Source of the DNA: Steroidobacteraceae bacterium
GTDB lineage: Bacteria; Pseudomonadota; Gammaproteobacteria; Steroidobacterales; Steroidobacteraceae
Direction of reading: 5' to 3'
DNA length: 64,000 nt
Assembly (NCBI GenBank): GCA_019187495.1
Contig: JABAQN010000049.1
Location: 1-64,000, forward strand
Positions within the stretch are counted from its first letter, which is position 1; each line of letters begins with the position of its first letter. A program made the translations under genes and the position numbers. Positions 59,126 through 64,000 of the stretch are shown in pieces. The notes beneath the pieces are model-generated. The model had not been told where the DNA came from and did no database searches. It saw nothing but the letters and a program-made list of their open reading frames with translations.

Positions 59126-59377
59126 ATGCGCAACGTGACGATCAGTCTCGACGATGACACCGCGGCCTGGGCACGCCGACTGGCAGCCGAGCGCGACACG
59201 AGCGTTTCGGCGCTGGTCGCCGAATTACTGGAGGAAAAGCGGCGTTCTTCGGACACCTATCAGGCCGCCATGCGCCGCTTCTTCGCGACCCGGCCGTCGA
59301 GGCCACTCACCAATCCGGGCGATCGGTACCCGACCAAGGATGAACTGCATGACAGAACTGTGCTTCGTCGACGCTAA
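59126..59377 (+). CDS. Ribbon-helix-helix antitoxin (VapB/CopG-like)
   Basis: An 83-aa product. The N-terminal RNVTISLDDDTAAWARRLAAERDTSVSALVAELLEEKRR is a ribbon-helix-helix DNA-binding domain (one strand plus two helices). The C-terminal half is basic and flexible (RRFFATRPSRPLTNPGDRYPTKDELHDR), as in toxin-neutralising tails. It overlaps the PIN-domain gene by 29 bases and has a palindrome directly upstream, so it should repress its own operon. Confidence 0.87.
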   Translation: MRNVTISLDDDTAAWARRLAAERDTSVSALVAELLEEKRRSSDTYQAAMRRFFATRPSRPLTNPGDRYPTKDELHDRTVLRRR

Positions 59378-59849
59378 CGTCTTCGTGTACTGGCGTGATC
59401 CGGCGGACACCGCCAAGCACGCGAGAGCCGGTGAATGGCTGGATCAGCTCTGGTCGAGCGGCACCGGACGCACGAGCACACAGGCGCTTTCGGAGTTCTA
59501 CACGACGATCACTCGCAAGGTTGCGCACCCGATACCCCGGCACGAGGCCTGGGACCACGTCGCGTCACTTCTCGCCTGGCGACCACAGGCGATCGACACG
59601 CCGGTCCTCGAAGGCGCGAGGCGTGTCGAAGATCGCTATCGCCTGCACTGGTGGGACAGCCTGATCGTCGCGGCCGCGGAGGCGCAGCACTGCGTGCTGC
59701 TCCTGTCCGAAGGCCTGCAGGATGGCGCGGTGTACGGCGCCGTCACGGTCCGCGACCCGTTTCGCCTGACCGTCGCAGAGGCGATCGCCACCTACGGGGA
59801 GGCGCCGAAGCCGCGCTATCGGAGGCGGCCCTCGGCGATGCGGGCGTAA
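59349..59849 (+). CDS. PIN-domain ribonuclease toxin (VapC-like)
   Basis: A 166-aa product with the PIN acidic residues Asp8 (CFVDANVFVYW), Glu49 (TQALSEFYTTI) and Asp103 (LHWWDSLIVAAAEA), plus a possible fourth in LQDGAVYG. VapC-type toxins cleave tRNA or rRNA when freed of the antitoxin. The ATG at 59349 lies inside the antitoxin gene, the normal coupled arrangement. The C-terminus has about 30 extra basic residues (APKPRYRRRPSAMRA) past the usual PIN end. Confidence 0.88.
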   Translation: MTELCFVDANVFVYWRDPADTAKHARAGEWLDQLWSSGTGRTSTQALSEFYTTITRKVAHPIPRHEAWDHVASLLAWRPQAIDTPVLEGARRVEDRYRLHWWDSLIVAAAEAQHCVLLLSEGLQDGAVYGAVTVRDPFRLTVAEAIATYGEAPKPRYRRRPSAMRA

Positions 59850-59907
59850 TGGCCGGGGAATCGGTATCATCGGCCGCTTTTTCGCCCTGTCCCGGAGTTC
59901 CCGAAAC

Positions 59908-60927
59908 GTGGCCGGCATCACTGCCCCCGAGCGCACCCCGAACGCCGTTCGTTCCCTGGTCCAGGTCTCGATCGACCTGATCCTGCTCGGCGCTTGCATC
60001 GCCGGTGTGATCCTCGCGCCGCTGCCCGGAAAGATCGCCTGCGCGCTCGCGCTCGCCGTCGTGCTCGCGCGGCTCTTCGTGCTCGGGCACGACGCCTGCC
60101 ATGGCAGCCTCTTCAGGAGCGGGAAGGCGAATGCGTGGATCGGCCGGCTCGTGTTCCTGCCGACGCTCACGACTTTCAGCCTCTGGCATGTCGGCCACAA
60201 CATCGCGCACCATGGCTTCGCGAACCTGAAGGGCCGCGACCAGGTGTGGGTGCCCTTCAGCCCCGAGGAATTTGCCGCACTGCCGAAGTGGCGGCAGCGC
60301 CTCGAGCGCCTCTACCGCTCGGTGTGGGGCTTCGGGCTCTACTATCTCGTCGAGCTGTGGTGGAACAAGCTCGTGTTTCCGTCGCGCAGGCACGTCGGTT
60401 CGCGCCGCAAGATCTTCATCGCCGATTCACTGCTCGCGGTCACCTTCGGCGTCGGCTATCTCGCCTTCCTCATTGCGATCGCGTTCGTGACCGACCAGCC
60501 ATGGTGGCTGCTCGCGCTGTTCGGCGGCGTGCTGCCGTTCCTGCTGTGGAACTACATCATGGGCACGGTGATCTTCGTGCACCACACGGGGCCCGAGATG
60601 GTGTGGTTCGACAAGCGCACCGAGTGGCTGCGGCTGCGCAAGGTCGACGACCTGACGCGCGACGTGCATTTCCCGTTCCGGCTCGAGAAGTTGCTGCACG
60701 GGATCATGCTGCACCGTGCGCACCACTACGACCCGTTCATCCCGAACTATCGCCTCAAGTCCGCGACGCAGCGCCTGATCGCGCACGGCGTTGCGAGCGC
60801 GAAGGCGACGGTCGCGGGCTGGAAGTACCTGCGGGAACTGTCGCGCCGCTGCGCGCTGTACGACTACCGCACCAAGGCGTGGCTCGCCTTCCCCGCGCGC
60901 GGCGCTACTGCGCCCGCGGCCGCGTGA
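59908..60927 (+). CDS. Membrane fatty acid desaturase-like protein
   Basis: A 339-aa product from a GTG start, with about four membrane helices and the three histidine clusters of di-iron desaturases: GHDACHG (about residue 60), GHNIAHHG (about residue 96), and LHRAHHYD near residue 271, plus VHHTGPE. It belongs to the fatty-acid desaturase/hydroxylase superfamily. The acyl substrate and position cannot be deduced. It overlaps the convergent dipeptidase gene by 23 bases. Confidence 0.87.
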   Translation: MAGITAPERTPNAVRSLVQVSIDLILLGACIAGVILAPLPGKIACALALAVVLARLFVLGHDACHGSLFRSGKANAWIGRLVFLPTLTTFSLWHVGHNIAHHGFANLKGRDQVWVPFSPEEFAALPKWRQRLERLYRSVWGFGLYYLVELWWNKLVFPSRRHVGSRRKIFIADSLLAVTFGVGYLAFLIAIAFVTDQPWWLLALFGGVLPFLLWNYIMGTVIFVHHTGPEMVWFDKRTEWLRLRKVDDLTRDVHFPFRLEKLLHGIMLHRAHHYDPFIPNYRLKSATQRLIAHGVASAKATVAGWKYLRELSRRCALYDYRTKAWLAFPARGATAPAAA

Positions 60928-62044
60928 CCGCGTCGAACAGGCGCAGGAAATTCCCGCCGAGCACCTTCACCACGTCGCGTTCACTCATGCCGCGCGCGAG
61001 CAGCGCGGCGGCCAGCAACGGGAAGTCGGCGTACTCCGTCAGCACCGGCTTGTAGTTCGCGTCCATGTCGGTGCCGACGGCGACGTGATCGATGCCGACC
61101 GCATCGACCAGCGCCTGGATCTGCCCGACGAAGTCCGCGAGTGAGCGGCTGCCGATACCCGCGGGCCAGGCGCCGATGATGCCACCCGATCCGCTGACCA
61201 GCCGCGCATGCTCCACCGGGATGAGGCGCGGGGCCGGGTCGGGTCCATGCCGCAGGGCGCTGTGCGACAGCATCACCGGCACGCGCGATTCGGCCACCAC
61301 GCCGGCACAGGTCGCCTGCGTCGCATGCGCGACGTCGATGATCATCCCGAGACGATTCATTTCGCGGACGACTTCGCGGCCGAAGCCGGTCAGGCTCTGG
61401 TGCACCGGCGCAACTGTCTGCACGTCCCCGAGCCGGTTCACGTGATAGTGCACGAGTGTCACCGAACGCAATCCCGCCGCGTACGCCGCCGCGAGGCGCT
61501 CGAGGCGGCCCTCGAGGAAGTCGCCCCCTTCGCTGCAGAAGACCGCGGCGCGCTCGCCGGCGCGGTGCGCGGCGCGAATGTCGTCCGGCGTGAGGCCGGG
61601 CCTGACCAGCCGCGTATCGACCAGGCTTTGCAGGCGGGCGAACTGGCGATTGAAATCGCGCCACGCCTCGCCGGCCCCGAACTCGCGCGCCGCGCGCAGG
61701 CCACCGCCCTCGAGCGCGAGCAGCGGCAGGTCGGCGACGACCGCGAAGAGACTTGCCGTCACATGCGCGCGACGCATGTCGGCGATGCGATCGGCCTCGA
61801 AGCCGTCGCGCATCAGGCGAATGAGGAGGCTGTCGGGTTTCGCGCCGACGAGGAACGAGCGTCCCGGATGGGCGTGGATGTCGATCACCGGATGCTCTGC
61901 GACGAGTGCCGCGCCGCGCGCGAGGAATTCGTCGGCGATCCGCATTCCGAGGGGCGGCTTGCGGCCACGCCACCACCAGGCACCACCCGCCGCGGCCACC
62001 GCGACGCCGCCCGCAACGAGGCCACGACGTGTCAGCCTACGCAT
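60905..62044 (-). CDS. M19 (renal dipeptidase-like) metallopeptidase with Tat signal
   Basis: A 379-aa product. The N-terminus MRRLTRRGLVAGGVAVAAAGG has a twin-arginine motif (TRRGLV) and hydrophobic stretch, so export folded by Tat is likely. The metal-binding residues of M19 can be followed: HPVIDIHAHPG (His-x-His instead of the usual His-x-Asp), SEGGDFLEG (bridging Glu), VHYHVNRLGD, IIDVAHAT, MLSHSALRH and VGTDMDANY. It should cleave dipeptides, possibly with D-amino acids or beta-lactam-like bonds. The start overlaps the stop of the FadR-type regulator by 8 bases, so the two form an operon. Confidence 0.88.
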   Translation of the reverse strand: MRRLTRRGLVAGGVAVAAAGGAWWWRGRKPPLGMRIADEFLARGAALVAEHPVIDIHAHPGRSFLVGAKPDSLLIRLMRDGFEADRIADMRRAHVTASLFAVVADLPLLALEGGGLRAAREFGAGEAWRDFNRQFARLQSLVDTRLVRPGLTPDDIRAAHRAGERAAVFCSEGGDFLEGRLERLAAAYAAGLRSVTLVHYHVNRLGDVQTVAPVHQSLTGFGREVVREMNRLGMIIDVAHATQATCAGVVAESRVPVMLSHSALRHGPDPAPRLIPVEHARLVSGSGGIIGAWPAGIGSRSLADFVGQIQALVDAVGIDHVAVGTDMDANYKPVLTEYADFPLLAAALLARGMSERDVVKVLGGNFLRLFDAVTRPRAQ

Positions 62045-62795
62045 GCGCCACCGCGCGGTGCGCGGCGCCGCACACTTGCGCGAGGTAGTCGATATGCGCC
62101 TCGAGCGCCCGCTGCGCCGCGCGCGGGTCACGCGCGACGAGTGCTTCGACGATGCGCCGATGGTTGCGCAGCAGCCGCGCGACCGAGCCGGCCCCGGTCA
62201 CGCGTCGCCGCGTCGCCGCGCCCAGTGCATCGAGGCTCTGCACCGCGCGCGTCAGGACCGGATTGCCGACGGCGTCTCCGATGATCGCGCGAAACTGCGC
62301 CGCGAGCGCATCGAGCTCGTGGATATCCGGCTTGCCGCGACGCGAGCGGGCGATGAGGTCCCCGAGTTCGTCGAGGTTCGCCTCGAGCCGGCGGATCGTG
62401 CCCGCGTCGATGTGGCGCGCGACGAACGCGAGCAGCGCGCCTTCGATGACCCGGCGAGCCTCGAAGATCGCGTCGAGCCCGAGGCGATCGGCATCGATGA
62501 ACGGATACGCCGGTCCGAGCAGCGCATCGGGCCCGGGTTCGTTGACGAACACGCCGCCGCCGTGGCGGATATCGAGCACGCCGAGGAGTTGCAGCGCACG
62601 CAGCGCCTCGCGCAGGGTCGGCCGGCCCACACCGAGGTCGGCAGCCAGCGCGCGTTCCGCGGGCAGGCGGTCGCCGGGCTTCAGCTGGCCGGCCCGCACG
62701 AGCCCGAGGAGTTGCCGGACGATCTGCTCCGGCAGCGCCTCACGCTTGATGACGGACGCGATGATCGGCGCGATGTCGGAGGCCTTCTGCTTCAT
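62037..62795 (-). CDS. GntR-type regulator, FadR subfamily
   Basis: A 252-aa product with an N-terminal winged helix (LPEQIVRQLLGLVRAGQLKPGDRLPAERALAADLGVGRPTLREALRALQLLGVLDIRHGGGVFV) and an all-helical FCD effector domain (EARRVIEGALLAFVARHID ... NHRRIVEALVARDPRAAQRALEAHIDYL). The FCD domain usually binds a small carboxylate, often through a metal held by conserved His. A FadR-type operator lies 31 bases upstream, over the promoter of the divergent TonB receptor gene. The regulated ligand is unknown; a peptide or amino acid is plausible from context. Confidence 0.92.
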   Translation of the reverse strand: MKQKASDIAPIIASVIKREALPEQIVRQLLGLVRAGQLKPGDRLPAERALAADLGVGRPTLREALRALQLLGVLDIRHGGGVFVNEPGPDALLGPAYPFIDADRLGLDAIFEARRVIEGALLAFVARHIDAGTIRRLEANLDELGDLIARSRRGKPDIHELDALAAQFRAIIGDAVGNPVLTRAVQSLDALGAATRRRVTGAGSVARLLRNHRRIVEALVARDPRAAQRALEAHIDYLAQVCGAAHRAVAHA

Positions 62796-62808
62796 GTAAC
62801 GCCCGCCG

Positions 62809-62837
62809 TTGACGCACCGGGCAACTGGTCATACCAT
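62809..62837 (+). promoter_or_regulatory. Promoter of the TonB-dependent receptor with FadR-type operator
   Basis: TTGACG (62809-62814), 17 bases, then TACCAT (62832-62837) form a reasonable sigma-70 promoter reading toward the receptor gene. TGGTCATACCA (62826-62836) is a perfect palindrome-type match to the FadR-subfamily operator TNGTNNNACNA and covers the -10 box. Bound regulator would therefore block the receptor promoter. The site is 31 bases from the regulator start, so autoregulation is possible too. Confidence 0.75.
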
Positions 62838-62871
62838 TTTTCCATTCTAATCAGGGGCGGGGAGTGCGGCA

Positions 62872-64000
62872 ATGATGCGCGGAAATTCGTACGGCGGTGT
62901 CGCCGTCGCGGCGGTGTTTTGCATGGCGCCAATGCATGTCGGCGCGCAGGAGGAGGGCTTCGCCATCGACGAGGTCGTCGTGACCGCGCAGAAGCGCACC
63001 GAGCGGCTGGTCGACGTGCCGGTCGCCATTTCCGTGTTCAGCGCGAACTCCATCGAGCAGACGGGCGTACGTGAACTGAAGGAGATCTCGGGCTACATCC
63101 CGAACATGCAGATTTCCAAGGGCAACGACTTCCGCTCGACCGTCACGATCCGCGGCGTCGGCGCACAGAGCCGCAATATCGGTTTCGACTCCCGCGTCGG
63201 CGTGTACATCGACGGTGTGTACGTCGGCCAGTCGCCGGCCATCAACCAGGAATTGCTGAACCTCGAACGCGTCGAGGTGCTGCGCGGGCCGCAGGGCACG
63301 CTGTTCGGCAAGAATACGGTCGCGGGCGCGATCAACCTGATCACGAAGAAGCCGGATGGCGAACTGCACGGCTCGACGAGCATCGACGTCGGCCGGTTCG
63401 ACTACCGCGAAATCAGGGGCTACGTGAACCTGCCGCTCGGCGACACCGTCAGCACCGCGTTCACGGTGTCGAAGACGGACCGCGACGGCTACGTGCGCAA
63501 CATCGTGACCGGCAATGACCTGAACGAGCGCGACGTGTGGGCGTACCGCGCGCAGCTTCGCATCCAGCCGAACGACCGCTTCGAGATCAACGCATCGTTC
63601 GACGGGTTGAACAGCAACGGGCGCATCCTCGTCGGCGATCCGGTCACCGACATGCTGGCCATGCGGCCGGTGCAGGTCGCGCCGAAGATGGGCGAAGTCG
63701 CCTTCAGCTTCGATCCGTCCGACAAGCGCGACATCTACGGCGGCAGCCTCGACCTCGCCTACGAGCTGAACGGCGGCAACACGCTGAAGAGCATCACGGG
63801 TTATCGCACGACCGACGCCGTGTACAGCAACGCGACCGATTACTCGCCGGTGGACATCGTCTCGATCGAATACCAGGACAAGTACGACGTGCTGTCGCAG
63901 GAGCTGCAGTTCATTTCGTCGACCGATCATGCCTTCAGCTATACCGCCGGCCTCTACTACTACCACCAGAAGGCAAAGACCAACCGCGACGTCGTCCTGG
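62872..64000 (+). CDS. TonB-dependent outer-membrane receptor, 5' part (cut by window edge)
   Basis: The first 376 codons of a receptor that continues past the window. After a signal peptide (MMRGNSYGGVAVAAVF then CMAPMHVGAQ) comes a short TonB-box-like stretch (EEGFAIDEVVVTAQKR). The plug domain follows: VPVAISVFSANSIEQTGV, FRSTVTIRGVG, RVGVYIDGVYVGQSPA, LERVEVLRGPQGTLFGKNTVAGAINLITKKP. Then the barrel begins with strand-loop repeats. A GGGGAG Shine-Dalgarno is 8 bases before the ATG; the second ATG (62875) is an alternative. It is divergent from the FadR-type regulator and M19 dipeptidase, suggesting uptake of a peptide-like ligand. Confidence 0.93.
   Translation, partial: MMRGNSYGGVAVAAVFCMAPMHVGAQEEGFAIDEVVVTAQKRTERLVDVPVAISVFSANSIEQTGVRELKEISGYIPNMQISKGNDFRSTVTIRGVGAQSRNIGFDSRVGVYIDGVYVGQSPAINQELLNLERVEVLRGPQGTLFGKNTVAGAINLITKKPDGELHGSTSIDVGRFDYREIRGYVNLPLGDTVSTAFTVSKTDRDGYVRNIVTGNDLNERDVWAYRAQLRIQPNDRFEINASFDGLNSNGRILVGDPVTDMLAMRPVQVAPKMGEVAFSFDPSDKRDIYGGSLDLAYELNGGNTLKSITGYRTTDAVYSNATDYSPVDIVSIEYQDKYDVLSQELQFISSTDHAFSYTAGLYYYHQKAKTNRDVVL

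Noticed and set aside
61433-61448. parS-like CGGTTCACGTGATAGT
   Set aside because: Only about 11 of 16 bases fit the parS consensus, one half is poor, and it lies inside the dipeptidase coding sequence far from parAB.

Overview
The window is a 64 kb stretch of very GC-rich chromosome. Gene content and synteny point to a gammaproteobacterium: rsmG-parA-parB next to atpIBEFHAGDC, glmU, glmS, dtd-tatABC, rhodanese-grxC-secB-gpsA, and glnA-ntrB-ntrC with a DUF4124 gene. I would guess the Steroidobacterales/Nevskiales/Xanthomonadales neighbourhood, because of the TonB receptor type, DUF4124 beside glnA, and the peptidase-rich content. That placement is inference. I see no rRNA, tRNA, CRISPR array, complete insertion sequence or prophage, and neither oriC nor a convincing parS.

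Layout. 1-5.1 kb: a truncated lipoprotein gene, rimO, then a minus-strand string glmS - LysM - lipoprotein - DUF883 - YqjE-like - YqjK-like. 5.2-11.6 kb: tryptophanase (tnaA), a molybdate system split into modB-modC behind glmU and modA behind an acetyltransferase gene, and a 490-base gap. 11.9-19.3 kb: an EF-hand protein and the complete F1Fo ATP synthase operon with a good sigma-70 promoter. 19.4-28.1 kb: parB, parA, a zinc-peptidase-like gene, rsmG, then prpD, prpC, acuI and an MBL hydrolase in one orientation. 28.1-40.1 kb: S9 peptidase, cytochrome c4, dtd, tatABC, a peptide module (POT transporter coupled to an M2 peptidase, then an OPT transporter), a thioesterase, a GFA protein and a DMT exporter. 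40.2-49.3 kb: small membrane genes, ctpA, a GGDEF-like/EAL protein, envC, then rhodanese-grxC-secB-gpsA. 49.3-54.2 kb: a dicarboxylate-type symporter, trmL, a class 1B-like dihydroorotate dehydrogenase, an orphan polyamine-type binding protein, and an MscS channel. 54.3-58.9 kb: glnA, DUF4124, ntrB, ntrC. 59.1-64 kb: a VapBC-like pair, a desaturase, and a locus of M19 dipeptidase + FadR-type regulator divergent from a TonB-dependent receptor cut by the window edge.

The genes are mostly core functions: energy, cell wall precursors, protein export and nitrogen control. Onto these is laid a peptide and amino-acid scavenging theme (POT, OPT, M2, S9, M19, tnaA, TonB receptor) and a propionyl-CoA route (AcuI to propionyl-CoA, PrpC, PrpD). 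Regulatory DNA can be read directly in three places. glnA has a sigma-54 promoter with an upstream NtrC site and a second NtrC-like site over the promoter. The toxin-antitoxin pair has a perfect 17-bp palindrome in front. A FadR-type operator sits on the -10 box of the TonB receptor promoter.

The most unusual structure is a family of three dispersed inverted repeats (15004-15089, 45751-45856, 49262-49364). Each arm is built from three or four tandem heptamers of the type RGCGRRC ending in AGCCAGA, facing an inverted copy across a variable loop. One copy lies inside the ATP synthase operon between atpA and atpG. Another supplies the stop codons of both gpsA and the convergent symporter gene. 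A different perfect 34-bp inverted repeat follows parB.
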